Of a stretch of DNA of 64,000 nucleotides, positions 1-8,610 are shown in pieces. Under the pieces are notes generated by a model. The model worked only from the letters and a program-made list of their open reading frames with translations. It had not been told where the DNA came from and searched no databases. Within the stretch, counting starts at the first letter, position 1. Each line of letters opens with the position of its first letter. Source of the DNA: Actinocorallia herbida (GTDB taxonomy: Bacteria; Actinomycetota; Actinomycetes; Streptosporangiales; Streptosporangiaceae); the NCBI RefSeq assembly GCF_003751225.1, contig NZ_RJKE01000001.1, positions 558,001 to 622,000 on the forward strand, read 5' to 3'. Both the position numbers and the translations under genes were made by a program.

Positions 1-1086
1 GCGCCCGGCCAGGTTCTCGGCGATCCGGCGCAGCTCGGCCGCGGCCGGGGCGTCCGGGTCGGAGAGCACCAGCGGCTTGCCGGCGTCGCCGCCCTCGCGC
101 AGCCGCACGTCCAGCGGCACCTGGCCGAGGAGCGGCACCCGCGCGCCGAGCGTCTTGGTCAGCTCGTCGGCGACGGTCTGGCCGCCGCCCTCGCCGAACA
201 CGTACTGCCGCTCGCTGCAGTGGTCGCACTGGAGGTAGGACATGTTCTCGATGACGCCGGCGACCTGCTGGTGGGTCTGCGCGGCGATCGCGCCGGCCCG
301 CTCGGCCACCTCGGCGGCGGCCTGCTGCGGCGTGGTGACCACGAGGATCTCCGCGTTCGGCAGCAGCTGGGCGACGGAGATCGCGATGTCGCCGGTGCCG
401 GGCGGCAGGTCCATCAGCAGGATGTCCAGGTCACCCCAGTACACGTCGGCGAGGAACTGCTGGAGCGCGCGGTGCAGCATCGGGCCGCGCCACACGACGG
501 GCTGGTTGCCCGGGGTGAACATGCCGACCGAGATCACCTTCACGTCATGCGCCGACGGCGGCATGATCATGTCCTCGACCTTGGTCGGGCGGTCGTCCAC
601 GCCGAGCATGCGCGGCACGGAGTGGCCGTAGATGTCGGCGTCCACGACGCCCACCTTCCGGCCCAGGGCCGCGAAGGCCGCCGCGAGGTTCACCGTCACC
701 GAGGACTTGCCCACGCCGCCCTTGCCGCTGGCGACCGCGTAGACCTTGGTCAGCGAGCTGGGCCTGGCGAACGGGATCTCCTTGGCGGGCTGACCGCCGC
801 GCAGCGTGGTCTGGAGCTCCTTGCGCTGTTCGTCGCTCATCACGTCGAGTTCGACCTTGACGGACGAGGCGCCGATCTTGGTGACCGCGTCGGTCACGTC
901 CTTGGTGATCCTGTCCCGCATGGGGCAGCCCGCGACCGTCAGGTAGACGCCCACGGTGACCGCGCCGTCCGCGGCGATCTCGATGTTCTTCACCATGCCG
1001 AGGTCGGTGATCGGACGGCGGATCTCCGGGTCCTGGACCGTGGCGAGTGCCGCAGTCACCTGTTCGGTCGTCAAAGGGGAGGCCAT
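1..1086 (-). CDS. mrp: Mrp/ApbC-type P-loop iron-sulfur cluster carrier (3' end outside window)
   Basis: Cytosolic P-loop ATPase of the Mrp/NBP35/ApbC family, which carries and transfers Fe-S clusters. The 362 visible codons begin with a DUF59 (MIP18-like) domain (about residues 1-85, with DPEIRRPITDLGMV), then a short linker and the deviant Walker A motif GKGGVGKS near residue 120. A MWRGPM-type segment and PPGTGD follow. A CxxC pair sits near residue 300 (QCDHCS) and should hold the bridging cluster. The C-terminal codons run off the window edge. The gene is divergent from the MarR gene, and DUF1003 and MgtE-N/CBS genes lie just beyond; the same association is known at the mycobacterial mrp locus. 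ATG at 1086 is the natural start. Confidence 0.93.
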   Translation of the reverse strand, partial: MASPLTTEQVTAALATVQDPEIRRPITDLGMVKNIEIAADGAVTVGVYLTVAGCPMRDRITKDVTDAVTKIGASSVKVELDVMSDEQRKELQTTLRGGQPAKEIPFARPSSLTKVYAVASGKGGVGKSSVTVNLAAAFAALGRKVGVVDADIYGHSVPRMLGVDDRPTKVEDMIMPPSAHDVKVISVGMFTPGNQPVVWRGPMLHRALQQFLADVYWGDLDILLMDLPPGTGDIAISVAQLLPNAEILVVTTPQQAAAEVAERAGAIAAQTHQQVAGVIENMSYLQCDHCSERQYVFGEGGGQTVADELTKTLGARVPLLGQVPLDVRLREGGDAGKPLVLSDPDAPAAAELRRIAENLAGR

Positions 1087-1187
1087 GCGTCCATGGTATG
1101 GAACGCGGGGAGTGCGGGCGAACGCGGGGCGAGTCGACCGTGTCGCAACCGCAACCGAAGGACCACTTTCCGGAACCTCGCGACGCC

Positions 1188-1193
1188 TAGCAT
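1188..1193 (+). promoter_or_regulatory. -10 box of a leaderless promoter for the MarR gene
   Basis: TAGCAT matches TANNNT and ends exactly 7 nt before the GTG at 1201. No Shine-Dalgarno sequence lies between. This is the usual layout of leaderless actinobacterial transcripts and supports GTG 1201 as the start. A convincing -35 box is not visible. Confidence 0.5.
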
Positions 1194-1200
1194 CGGGTCC

Positions 1201-1683
1201 GTGACAGACGTGAGCACCCTCCCCGGCTCGACGATCACCACCCGGGAACTGACGGTGTGGCGCACCCTGCTGCGCGCCCAGGTCCACATCTCCCGGCATC
1301 TGCACCAGGACCTCCTGGGTGAGCACGACCTCGCGCTGGGCTCCTATGACGTGCTCCAGCACCTGTCGGAGCAGCCCGACGGACGGCTGCGGATGAACGA
1401 CCTCGCCGACCGCGTCCTGCTGTCGCGCAGCGGCCTGACCCGCCTCGTCGACCGGCTCCAGCGCGACGGCCTGGTCCGGCGCGAGTCGTGCACGAGCGAC
1501 GCCCGCGGCCTGTTCGCGGTGATCACCATCGCCGGACGGGATCGGCTGCACCGGGCGACGATCACCCACCACCGCGGGGTGCGCGAACTCCTCCTCGGCC
1601 GCCTCGACGCCGCCGAGATGGACCAGTTCGAGGTGATCCTGCGCAAGCTGGCCCCGGACTACCCCGTGGCGCTGTCGGCCTGA
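1201..1683 (+). CDS. MarR-family transcriptional regulator
   Basis: 160-residue winged-helix protein of the MarR family, which acts as a dimeric DNA-binding repressor or activator often tuned by small phenolic ligands. The N-terminal helix (TVWRTLLRAQVHISRHLHQDL) is the dimerisation segment. The central part GSYDVLQHLSEQP and RMNDLADRVLLSRSGLTRLVDRL is the helix-turn-helix, and LVRRESCTSDARG is the wing carrying the conserved DxR. Start GTG 1201 is chosen because a -10 box sits 7 nt upstream. The last 25 bp overlap the convergent DUF1003 gene. The regulated target cannot be read from the sequence. Confidence 0.9.
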   Translation: MTDVSTLPGSTITTRELTVWRTLLRAQVHISRHLHQDLLGEHDLALGSYDVLQHLSEQPDGRLRMNDLADRVLLSRSGLTRLVDRLQRDGLVRRESCTSDARGLFAVITIAGRDRLHRATITHHRGVRELLLGRLDAAEMDQFEVILRKLAPDYPVALSA

Positions 1684-2159
1684 CGGTCGTCCGGCCGCAT
1701 GTCCCGCAGCAGCTGCTGGAGTTCGGAGCGGATGAAGTCGCGGGTCGCGACCTCGCCGAGGCCCAGGCGCAGGCCCGCGATCTCCCGTGACAGGTACTCG
1801 GTGTCGGCCATGGTCCGCTCGGCCTGGGCCCTGTCCTGCTCGCCCTGCACCCGGTCCCGGTCGTCCTGCCGGTTCTGCGCGAGCAGGATCAGCGGGGCCG
1901 CGTAGGACGCCTGGAGCGACAGCATCAGGGTGAGGAAGATGAACGGGTACGGGTCGAACCGCCAGGAGGCGGGCATCAGGGCGTTCCAGGCGATCCACAG
2001 GGCCACGAAGACCGTCATGTAGACGAGGAACTTCGCCGTCCCCAGGAAGCGGGCGATCCTCTCGGCGGCCACGCCGAACGCCTCGGCGTTGTAGCGCGGG
2101 GTGCGGAGCGACCTGCGCTGCTCGCGCGGCTGGTCGAGGCGGTACCGGGGCGTGCTCAT
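1659..2159 (-). CDS. DUF1003-family membrane protein
   Basis: 166-residue protein of the DUF1003 family. Residues about 35-60 hold the family pattern around ERIARFLGTAKF followed by a transmembrane helix (VYMTVFVALWIAWNAL). A conserved FDPYPFIFLTLMLSLQAS segment forms the second membrane helix, then NRQDDRDR begins a charged coiled-coil tail. The function of the family is unknown. Its ATG overlaps the stop of the MgtE-N/CBS gene as ATGA (2156-2159), so the two are probably translationally coupled, and they are adjacent in mycobacteria too. That suggests this protein could supply the membrane part missing from its partner. Confidence 0.9.
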   Translation of the reverse strand: MSTPRYRLDQPREQRRSLRTPRYNAEAFGVAAERIARFLGTAKFLVYMTVFVALWIAWNALMPASWRFDPYPFIFLTLMLSLQASYAAPLILLAQNRQDDRDRVQGEQDRAQAERTMADTEYLSREIAGLRLGLGEVATRDFIRSELQQLLRDMRPDDRQADSATG

Positions 2160-3424
2160 GGGGTGCTCCGGGAGTCGTCGGCGGCGTCCTCTTCGTCCAT
2201 GAGCGACTCGCGCCAGTCATCGGGCAGCAGATGGTCGAGCACGTCGTCGATCGTCACGGCGCCGAGCATGTGGCCGTCCTCGTCGACGACGGCGGCCGAG
2301 ACGAGGTTGTAGGTCGCGAGGTGCCCTGAGACGGCGGCCAGCGGCAGCGTCGGGCGGAGCGGAGACAGCGCCCGGTCCACGATCCCGCCGACCATCGTCG
2401 AAGGCGGATCGCGCAGGAGCCGCTGGAAGTGGACGGTACCCAGGTAACGGCCCGTGGGGGTCTCGGTGGGCGGCCGCACGACGTACACCTGCGCGGCGAG
2501 CGCCGGGTTGAGGTCGGGGTTGCGGATCTGTGCCAGCGCCTCGGCGACCGTCGCGTCCGGCGGCAGGATCACCGCCTCGGTCGTCATCAGGCCGCCCGCG
2601 GTGTTGTCGGCGTACTTCAGCAGCCGCCGGACCGGCTCGGCCTCCTCCGGCTCCATCAGGGCGAGCAGCTGCTCCCGCTGCTCGACGGACAGCTCGCCGA
2701 GGAGGTCGGCGGCGTCGTCCGGGCCCATGGCCTCCAGGACGTCGGCGGCGCGGTCGGCGTCGAGGCTGCCGAGGATCTCGACCTGGTCGTCCTCCGGCAG
2801 CTCCTCCAGGACGTCGGCGAGCCGCTCGTCGTCGAGGGCCGCGGCGACCTCGCCGCGCCGCTTGGAAGGCAGCTCGTGCATGACGTTGGCGAGGTCCGCG
2901 GGCTTCATCCGCTCGAACGCGGTGATCAGCTGGACCGCGCCCTGCTGCTCTGTGGGCACCTCCAGGCCGCTGATCTCCTCCCAGTCGAAGACCAGCGTCT
3001 CGGCGCGCGCCCTGCGCGACCCCTTGTCCCGCCGGACGGCGACCTTGGTGATCTCCCAGTCGCGGGTGCGCATCCGCTCCATCGCCAGGTCCACCAGCAC
3101 GTAGTCGGCGCCTTCCGCGGACACGCGCCGGTCGAGGATCTCCGCGATCGCCAGCGTCTCGGCGGGCCGCTGGGCGAACCTGCGCATGTTGAGCTTGCCG
3201 TTGAAGATGACGGCCTTCGCGTCGAACATGGTGACCCGGGTGATCGGCAGGAAGACGGGGCGGCCGGGCAGCACGTCCACCACGAGCCCGAGCACGCGCG
3301 GCCGCTCCAGCGGCCGCAGGGCCACGACGACGTCGCGGACCCGGCCGACCTGGTCGCCGATCGGGTCGAAGACGCCGATGCCCGTCAGACGGGCGAGGTA
3401 CACCCTGGAAGGCCCGGAGTTCAT
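2156..3424 (-). CDS. MgtE N-terminal and CBS domain protein without a transporter domain
   Basis: 422-residue cytosolic protein. The first about 160 residues form a PRC-barrel-like region (RVYLARLTGIGVFDPIGDQV and similar). Next comes an MgtE intracellular N domain rich in repeated short helices (ELPEDDQVEILGSLDADRAADVLEAM), then two CBS motifs (about residues 285-410) ending in DDVLDHLLP. The membrane domain of true MgtE magnesium channels is absent. MgtE-N and CBS domains sense Mg2+ or nucleotides in the family. ATG 3424 is preferred over GTG 3442 because TAGGCA lies 7 nt upstream and relatives begin with a similar short SRVYxARL start. It is translationally coupled to the DUF1003 gene. Confidence 0.88.
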   Translation of the reverse strand: MNSGPSRVYLARLTGIGVFDPIGDQVGRVRDVVVALRPLERPRVLGLVVDVLPGRPVFLPITRVTMFDAKAVIFNGKLNMRRFAQRPAETLAIAEILDRRVSAEGADYVLVDLAMERMRTRDWEITKVAVRRDKGSRRARAETLVFDWEEISGLEVPTEQQGAVQLITAFERMKPADLANVMHELPSKRRGEVAAALDDERLADVLEELPEDDQVEILGSLDADRAADVLEAMGPDDAADLLGELSVEQREQLLALMEPEEAEPVRRLLKYADNTAGGLMTTEAVILPPDATVAEALAQIRNPDLNPALAAQVYVVRPPTETPTGRYLGTVHFQRLLRDPPSTMVGGIVDRALSPLRPTLPLAAVSGHLATYNLVSAAVVDEDGHMLGAVTIDDVLDHLLPDDWRESLMDEEDAADDSRSTP

Positions 3425-3457
3425 GGTCTGGTGCCTACCCACGGATAGGGGCGGCGA

Positions 3458-3973
3458 TCACCGGTCGGCCGGGCGACCTCGGCCGCCGACCATGAACGGC
3501 CGTGCGGTCCTGTTCGTCGCGGGCGTCTCGACGGTCCGGACGGCGGGGGAGTCCCGGTAGGCGCCGGGCAGCTCGGGATGGGTCCCGTCAGGGGTGAGCC
3601 GCATCAGGTAGGACTCGCGCGCCCAATAGGCGGGGCCGCGCTCTGGGGAGGCGTTCAGCCGGGCCTTGAACAGGTGCGGCATCAGCTCCTCCCACTCCGG
3701 AGAGCCGGGCTCCACCTCGGCGACATCGGCCGTCCAGGTGATCAGGCGGCCGCCCTTGTCCTTGCTCCGCACCGTCACCTCCGCCGAGGAGGCTTCGGGA
3801 AGGCCGGGAAGAGGCTGCTCTCCCTCGCCGCCCGTCAGCACGTACGCGACGCCCTTCAGCCACACGTACCAGGCCGGCCGCGGCCGCTCGGGGGGCAGCC
3901 CGATCCAGACCAGCGAGGACTTCTTCATCGCCTCGTCCAGGGTTGCCGCCGCGTCCACCGGGGTCTCCGTCAT
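3458..3973 (-). CDS. Conserved actinobacterial protein, possible split-barrel fold
   Basis: 171 residues, not assigned to a characterised family with certainty. The pattern LVWIGLPPERPRPAWYVWL, then AYVLTGGEGEQPLPGL and VTVRSKDKGGRL, looks like beta-strands of a flavin- or F420-type split barrel, but no cofactor-binding motif is clear. There is no signal peptide or membrane helix. It lies upstream of, and in the same direction as, the MgtE-N/CBS gene with a short gap, and is divergent from the CitE-like gene. The split-barrel assignment is inference; only the coding potential and conserved style are seen. Confidence 0.75.
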   Translation of the reverse strand: MTETPVDAAATLDEAMKKSSLVWIGLPPERPRPAWYVWLKGVAYVLTGGEGEQPLPGLPEASSAEVTVRSKDKGGRLITWTADVAEVEPGSPEWEELMPHLFKARLNASPERGPAYWARESYLMRLTPDGTHPELPGAYRDSPAVRTVETPATNRTARPFMVGGRGRPADR

Positions 3974-4040
3974 GGCCTCATCATGACGGAGACGGGGCGC
4001 GTCGGGGGAACCTGCCGTGACGGCGCCGGAGGCGGATCGG

Positions 4041-4046
4041 TAGCCT
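4041..4046 (+). promoter_or_regulatory. -10 box of a leaderless promoter for the CitE-like gene
   Basis: TAGCCT matches TANNNT and ends 7 nt before ATG 4054, with no Shine-Dalgarno sequence between. This is consistent with a leaderless transcript. Confidence 0.5.
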
Positions 4047-4053
4047 CCGGCTC

Positions 4054-4998
4054 ATGCAGCGATCGCGACGCACCACCCTCGCCGTGCCCGGAAGCAACCC
4101 GCGCTTCATCGAGAAGGCCAGGGGCCTCGCCGCGGACGAGATCTTCCTCGACCTGGAGGACGCGGTCGCGCCCGACGCCAAGGCCGAGGCCCGCAAGCTC
4201 GTCGTGGCGGCCCTGCGCGAGGGCGGCTGGGGCGACAAGGTCAAGGTGGTCCGCGTGAACGCCCTCGACACCGAGTGGACGTACCGGGACGTCATCGAGG
4301 TCGTCGAAGGCGCGGGCGAGGCGCTCGACTGCGTCATGCTGCCGAAGGTGACCGAGCCGTCGGACGTGCAGTGGCTCGACAAGCTGCTCACCCAGATCGA
4401 GCGGGCCAACGGCCTCGCGCCGGGCCGCATCGGCATCGAGGCCCAGATCGAGGACGCGCGCGGCCTCATCAACGTCGACGCGATCGCCGCCTCCTCGCCC
4501 CGGCTGGAGACCCTCGTCTTCGGCCCCGGCGACTTCATGGCGTCCCTCAACATGAAGACCCTCGTCGTCGGCGAGCAGCCGCCCGGCTACACCGAAGGCG
4601 ACGCCTACCACTACATCTACATGCGGATCCTCATGGCGTGCCGCGCGTTCGGCCTCCAGGCCATCGACGGCCCCTACTTCAACGTGCGCGACACCGAGGC
4701 GTTCACCCGGGCCGCCCGCCGCACCGCGGCGCTCGGCTACGACGGCAAGTGGGTGCTGCACCCATCGCAGATCGAGGCGGGCAACGAGGTCTTCTCCCCG
4801 GCGCAGGAGGACTACGACCACGCCGAGCTGATCCTCGAGGCCTACGACTACTACACGACCGTGGAGAAGCGCGGTGCGGCGATGCTCGGCGACGAGATGA
4901 TCGACGAGGCGTCCCGCAAGATGGCGCTCGTCATCGCGGCCAAGGGCAGGGCCGCGGGGCTGGCGCGCACGAAGTCGTTCGAACGTCCGGGGAACTGA
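4054..4998 (+). CDS. CitE-like HpcH/HpaI aldolase/citrate lyase family protein
   Basis: 314-residue TIM-barrel lyase that would cleave or form C-C bonds of acyl-CoA substrates (malyl-CoA, beta-methylmalyl-CoA or citramalyl-CoA) with Mg2+. Visible family motifs are RTTLAVPGSNPRFIEKA at the start, IFLDLEDAVAP (acidic metal site), KVVRVNALDTEW, a MLPKV strand, GIEAQIEDARGL (catalytic Glu) and VFGPGDFMASL with the second metal acid. KWVLHPSQIEAGN, the typical substrate-binding strand, is near residue 230. Length is normal for the family. The substrate cannot be told from the sequence; it stands alone, behind an apparent leaderless promoter. Confidence 0.9.
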   Translation: MQRSRRTTLAVPGSNPRFIEKARGLAADEIFLDLEDAVAPDAKAEARKLVVAALREGGWGDKVKVVRVNALDTEWTYRDVIEVVEGAGEALDCVMLPKVTEPSDVQWLDKLLTQIERANGLAPGRIGIEAQIEDARGLINVDAIAASSPRLETLVFGPGDFMASLNMKTLVVGEQPPGYTEGDAYHYIYMRILMACRAFGLQAIDGPYFNVRDTEAFTRAARRTAALGYDGKWVLHPSQIEAGNEVFSPAQEDYDHAELILEAYDYYTTVEKRGAAMLGDEMIDEASRKMALVIAAKGRAAGLARTKSFERPGN

Positions 4999-5020
4999 TC
5001 ACCGCCTTATGGCGGCCGGT

Positions 5021-5026
5021 TACGCT
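5021..5026 (+). promoter_or_regulatory. -10 box of a likely leaderless promoter for the CPBP protease gene
   Basis: TACGCT ends 6 nt before ATG 5033. It argues for that start rather than the upstream in-frame ATG at 5009, which would lie before the transcript. Confidence 0.4.
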
Positions 5027-5032
5027 GCTGGG

Positions 5033-6691
5033 ATGGAGCCACCCGAGGACGTGCCGCCCCCGGACCGCGAGGGCACGCAGGACGCGCGGGACGCGCAGGG
5101 AGCCACGTCGGGGACCACGTCCTGGGCGCCGGTGGATCCGGGGCCCGTGTTCGGCCCGCCCGAGCCGCAGGCGTCCTGGCCCGCCGAGCACACCTACCCC
5201 GTGCAGCACTCGGAGCCGCCGCCCGCCGTGCCAGGGTCCGGCCCGGAGGCGCCCGGCTACCAGGTCCCCTCCTGGGGCGCGCCCGCAGGCCCGGGCTACC
5301 GCCTGCCCGAGCCGGGCGGCCACCCGCCCGCGCAAGGCCCCTACGGCTACGCACCCCCGCCTCCGCCCGGCTACGGCGGCCGTCCTCCCGCGCAAGGCCC
5401 GCCTGTGCCTCCGCCCTACGGCTACGGCGGCCAGGCTCCGCCTGCGCAGGGCCAGGCCGCTCCTTCGCCTTACGGCTACGGAGCCCCGCAGCCAGGCGCC
5501 GCACCGGGGGCTTATCCAGGTCAGCCCTACGGCGGTGTTCCCGGAGTCCCCGGGCAGCCGTACGCGACGGGCGCCTATGCGACGGGTCCTTACGCGCCGC
5601 CGCCCGGTCCGGGGTATCTCGTGCCGGGTGTGCACCTTCCCGTCAAGTCGGAGCCTTGGCTGGCGGCTCCCGGGCCGGGCACGCCCTTCCACCGGATGGA
5701 CCGCACCCGTCTGCACAGCTGGTGGCGGCCGCTCGTCGGCACGCTCACGCTCGCCGCGCTGATCTTCGCCGTGTCCATCCTCGTCTTCGTCCTCTGGATG
5801 GCCGCGCACTGGATCATCACCGGTGAGGAGCCCAAGCTCCTCGAGGGCGGCACCCAGCTCTTCGGCGGGGTCGTGGAGGACCTGGCCGCCCAGCTCACGC
5901 TGATCGCCGTCTGGCTGCCGCTGGTGCCCCTCGTCGTCTGGTGGATCGCGCGGAGGCCCGCGGGGACCGTGGTGTCCGTGCTCGGCCGGATGCGCTGGAA
6001 GTGGCTGGGCGTCTGCGCGCTGGTCGCGGTCGGGTACGTCGTGATCTCCTACGCGCTGCTGGTGGTCGTCACCGCGGCCTTCGGCGACGACGAGCCGGCG
6101 AAGGGCACGGGCTTCCCAGGCTGGTCGGCCGTGGTGGCGCCGCTCGTCGTCATCGTGCTGCTCGTGCCGTTCCAGGCCGCGGCCGAGGAGTTCGTCTTCC
6201 GCGGCTGGCTGCTCCAGGCCATCGGTGGCTGCACCCTCGCCCGTCCCGACGGCGGCTACCGCAGCGGGTTCACCAGCGCGCTGGGCAAGGTGTTCGCCAC
6301 GCCGTGGCCCGCGATCATCATCAGCAGCGCGGTCTTCGTCGCGGGCCACGGCTACACCGGCTGGGCGATGCTCGACATCGGGCTGTGGGCGGTGACCTGC
6401 GGCTGGCTCGCGGTGAAGACCGGCGGCCTGGAGGCGCCGATCGCGCTGCACGTGCTCAACAACCTCGTCGCCTTCGCCGCCCCGGTCTTCGCGGGCGAAC
6501 TCGACGACGCGCTGGTCCAGGGCGGGGCACCGGCTTACATCCTGCTCGCCGACGTCCCGCCCCTGATCTTCTTCGCCGGGATGGTGCTGTGGCTGCGGCG
6601 CCGGACGGGCGTCGCCGTGGTCACCCCCGGAGAACCGCTGCCCCCGCCGAAGCCGGGGCCTTACGCATCTGCGCCGCAGCCGGGTTCCTGA
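5033..6691 (+). CDS. CPBP-family intramembrane metalloprotease with long Pro/Gly/Tyr-rich N-terminal tail
   Basis: 552-residue membrane protein. The first about 210 residues are low complexity, rich in Pro, Gly, Tyr and Gln (repeated YGYGG and PPAQGP), probably a disordered cytosolic tail. The rest has about eight hydrophobic helices and the CPBP (CAAX protease/bacteriocin-processing) motif EEFVFR with its catalytic glutamates near residue 385. The second motif (FVAGHGY) supplies a metal-ligand His, and the third, ALHVLNN, lies near residue 470. The family comprises Rce1-type glutamic/metallo intramembrane proteases; the substrate is unknown. ATG 5033 is preferred over ATG 5009 because a -10 box lies between them. 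Confidence 0.88.
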   Translation: MEPPEDVPPPDREGTQDARDAQGATSGTTSWAPVDPGPVFGPPEPQASWPAEHTYPVQHSEPPPAVPGSGPEAPGYQVPSWGAPAGPGYRLPEPGGHPPAQGPYGYAPPPPPGYGGRPPAQGPPVPPPYGYGGQAPPAQGQAAPSPYGYGAPQPGAAPGAYPGQPYGGVPGVPGQPYATGAYATGPYAPPPGPGYLVPGVHLPVKSEPWLAAPGPGTPFHRMDRTRLHSWWRPLVGTLTLAALIFAVSILVFVLWMAAHWIITGEEPKLLEGGTQLFGGVVEDLAAQLTLIAVWLPLVPLVVWWIARRPAGTVVSVLGRMRWKWLGVCALVAVGYVVISYALLVVVTAAFGDDEPAKGTGFPGWSAVVAPLVVIVLLVPFQAAAEEFVFRGWLLQAIGGCTLARPDGGYRSGFTSALGKVFATPWPAIIISSAVFVAGHGYTGWAMLDIGLWAVTCGWLAVKTGGLEAPIALHVLNNLVAFAAPVFAGELDDALVQGGAPAYILLADVPPLIFFAGMVLWLRRRTGVAVVTPGEPLPPPKPGPYASAPQPGS

Positions 6692-6706
6692 GGGGCGGAA
6701 GGCGGC

Positions 6707-7402
6707 TCAGCGGCGGTCGTCGGGATTCTGCTGACCGCCGACGCCGAAGACCTGGGTCCAGTCCCCGGCCGGCTGCTGCTGAGGGGCGGGCTGCCCGTAA
6801 GGCGGCTGCTGGCCCTGCGGCGGGACCTGCGGCCCGCCGTACTGGCCCTGCTGCGGCTGGGCGGGCTGCGGCTGGGCGGGCTGGCCGAACTGCTGCCCGA
6901 ACGCGTGCTGCGGCTGCCCGTACTGGGGCTGCCGACCCGGCAGGCCCTGCGGTCCGGGCGCGCCCTGCTGCGGCTGCGGCGCGACGCCCGCGAACTGGGC
7001 GTGCCACTGCTGGATGCCCTGGACCTTGAGCGGGAACTGCGGGTCGCGCATGCCCGCGGCGTTCACCGGTGCCCAGGCGCGGCGCTTCGTGCCGTCGGTC
7101 AGCCGCAGGGTGACGCGGTCGGCGAACCAGAACTTGCCGGACTCCACCGCGGCGACCTCGGACCAGGCGTGGGCGCGGGTCTGCCAGCCGTTCATGGTGA
7201 TGCCCTGGGGCGTCAGCGTGAGGCCGTACTTCGCGAACTGGAAGTAGTAGAAGACGAAGACGCCCGCGAGGATGAGGAACAGGACACCGAGGCCGGGCGC
7301 CGAGACGGTGAACTGGAGCAGGCCGATGATCACATAGGCGCCGGCCAGGATGAGATACATCTTGCGCTGTCCCGGTTCCATCCGGAATTCCAGACGCTGC
7401 AT
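6707..7402 (-). CDS. Membrane protein with two helices, PH-like domain and Gln/Pro-rich tail
   Basis: 231 residues. After a short charged N-terminus come two adjacent hydrophobic helices (about residues 13-50), a hairpin like those in YcxB/bPH proteins. A small beta-rich domain follows (YGLTLTPQGITMNGW, AHAWSEVAAVESGKFWF, VTLRLTDGTKRRAWAPV) that resembles a bacterial pleckstrin-homology domain. From about residue 130 the protein is a Gln/Pro/Gly-rich tail ending in NPDDRR. Start ATG 7402 opens with QRLEFRMEPGQRKMY. Function unknown. It is convergent with the CPBP protease gene, which also has a low-complexity tail. Confidence 0.8.
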   Translation of the reverse strand: MQRLEFRMEPGQRKMYLILAGAYVIIGLLQFTVSAPGLGVLFLILAGVFVFYYFQFAKYGLTLTPQGITMNGWQTRAHAWSEVAAVESGKFWFADRVTLRLTDGTKRRAWAPVNAAGMRDPQFPLKVQGIQQWHAQFAGVAPQPQQGAPGPQGLPGRQPQYGQPQHAFGQQFGQPAQPQPAQPQQGQYGGPQVPPQGQQPPYGQPAPQQQPAGDWTQVFGVGGQQNPDDRR

Positions 7403-7446
7403 CGGCGGTGCCCCCTCGGGTGGAACGCTTCGGTGGGCGTCTGATT

Positions 7447-7818
7447 TTACCCGTCGATGACCCGCCAGAGCAGGAGCGCGTCGCGCAATCCGTCGGTCAA
7501 GGGCAGGTCGCCGAGCCGGGTGAGCGGGACCCATCGCAGGTCGGCGGCGTCGTCACCCGCCCTCGCCTCGCCGGAAAGAACCCGCGCGCGGTAGTCGAAG
7601 ACGTCATAGGGGCCGATCCGCACGGAGCCGAGCAACGCCCCGGGTTCGACCGTGAGCGCGGTCTCCTCGGCGAGTTCCCGGATGACGGCGGCGTGGTCGG
7701 TCTCGCCCGGTTCGACCCGCCCGCCGGGAATCGACCACAGCCCCTCGCCCGGCGGGCGGCCGCGCCGCACCAGCAGCAGCGCCCCGTCCTGCACGATCAC
7801 CGCCCCCACACATCGCAT
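7447..7818 (-). CDS. NUDIX hydrolase
   Basis: 123-residue single-domain NUDIX enzyme that would hydrolyse a nucleoside diphosphate linked to another group (MutT-like size). The NUDIX box starts at GRVEPGE and ends RELAEETAL, matching GX5EX7REUXEEXGU except that Thr replaces the last Gly. A strand LWSIPGG precedes it, as in MutT and ADP-ribose pyrophosphatase relatives. Start ATG 7818 is taken; a GTG three codons later is possible. The gene lies upstream of the PH-domain membrane protein on the same strand with 44 bp between. Confidence 0.9.
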   Translation of the reverse strand: MRCVGAVIVQDGALLLVRRGRPPGEGLWSIPGGRVEPGETDHAAVIRELAEETALTVEPGALLGSVRIGPYDVFDYRARVLSGEARAGDDAADLRWVPLTRLGDLPLTDGLRDALLLWRVIDG

Positions 7819-7898
7819 ACATCCCAGTAAAAGACTTTCCGGACTCGATAGGCAATCAGCCTTGACTTGCCGCCGCCGAACGGCGACCGTGAGTAGTC

Positions 7899-8549
7899 GT
7901 GGGATCTGAACGCTTCTGTCCCCGCTGCGGCGGAACTGCGGTCCCGCCCGGCGAGGGCGGGGAGTGGAGCTGTGTCCTGCACGGCCCGGTGCTCCCGCTG
8001 GATCCGCCCGTTCCGCCCGGCGAGGAGGGCCTCGCGACGGTCCGGGAGGACGCCCAGGTGCCGCTGTGGCTGCCCTGGCCGCTGCCGTCCGGCTGGCTCG
8101 TCACCGGCTTCCTGCGGGCCGGAGACGAACGCTCAGGCACTCGCGCGGCGGGGGTGGCACTTTCGGGCCCCGGCCTGGCCGCGGGCCCTGCGGACATGCT
8201 CCTGGTCTCCGAGGAGGTGGGTGTGGGCCTCGGCGCCCACTACGCGGGCCTGAAAGGGACCGACCCCGGCCCCGCGTTCGACGACGGACCTCCGAACGCG
8301 AAGGTCACCGCGCAAGGCCGTCCGGTGCCTCTGTGGGCCGTCGACGCGCCCCCTGACCGCGCGGTCTACGCGGGCGAGGCCCTGGGCCGCTGGCTGTGGG
8401 CGGTGCTCTGGCCCGCCGAGGCGGGCGTGATGATCCTCGACCGGCTTCAGTTCACCGACCTGCGCGAGCCCGGCATGGACCTTGATCTGCCGTTCGGCGC
8501 CCCCTGCCCCCGACTGGCCGGCCCGCCGCCGGACGAGGACCGCGGCTGA
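7899..8549 (+). CDS. DUF6758-type conserved actinobacterial protein with N-terminal zinc-ribbon-like motif
   Basis: 216 residues. The N-terminus carries CPRCGG and then a lone C..HG (CVLHGP), which together look like a zinc-binding knuckle. The middle holds PLWLPWPLPSGWLVTGF, LLVSEEVGVGLGAHYAGL and VPLWAVDAPPDRAVYAGEALGRWLW, conserved in uncharacterised actinobacterial proteins that I recall as DUF6758. No enzymatic motif is recognised. GTG 7899 is the start used. It is followed by the MBL-fold gene and a nuclease gene on the same strand. Function unknown; confidence applies to the gene being real. Confidence 0.83.
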   Translation: MGSERFCPRCGGTAVPPGEGGEWSCVLHGPVLPLDPPVPPGEEGLATVREDAQVPLWLPWPLPSGWLVTGFLRAGDERSGTRAAGVALSGPGLAAGPADMLLVSEEVGVGLGAHYAGLKGTDPGPAFDDGPPNAKVTAQGRPVPLWAVDAPPDRAVYAGEALGRWLWAVLWPAEAGVMILDRLQFTDLREPGMDLDLPFGAPCPRLAGPPPDEDRG

Positions 8550-8598
8550 CGGCCGCGCGGGCTCCCCGGAGACCGTGCGTTTCCGGGCGAAGGGGGGA

Positions 8599-8604
8599 TA
8601 GGCT
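8599..8604 (+). promoter_or_regulatory. -10 box of a likely leaderless promoter for the MBL-fold gene
   Basis: TAGGCT ends 6 nt before the GTG at 8611 with no ribosome binding site between them, indicating a leaderless transcript for the MBL-fold/nuclease pair. Confidence 0.45.
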
Positions 8605-8610
8605 TCCGCC

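Noticed and set aside
220-1200. Long plus-strand open frame upstream of the MarR start
   Set aside because: It is antisense to the clearly conserved mrp gene and its translation is low-complexity Arg/His/Gly-rich. The MarR protein begins at GTG 1201 with a -10 box just before it.
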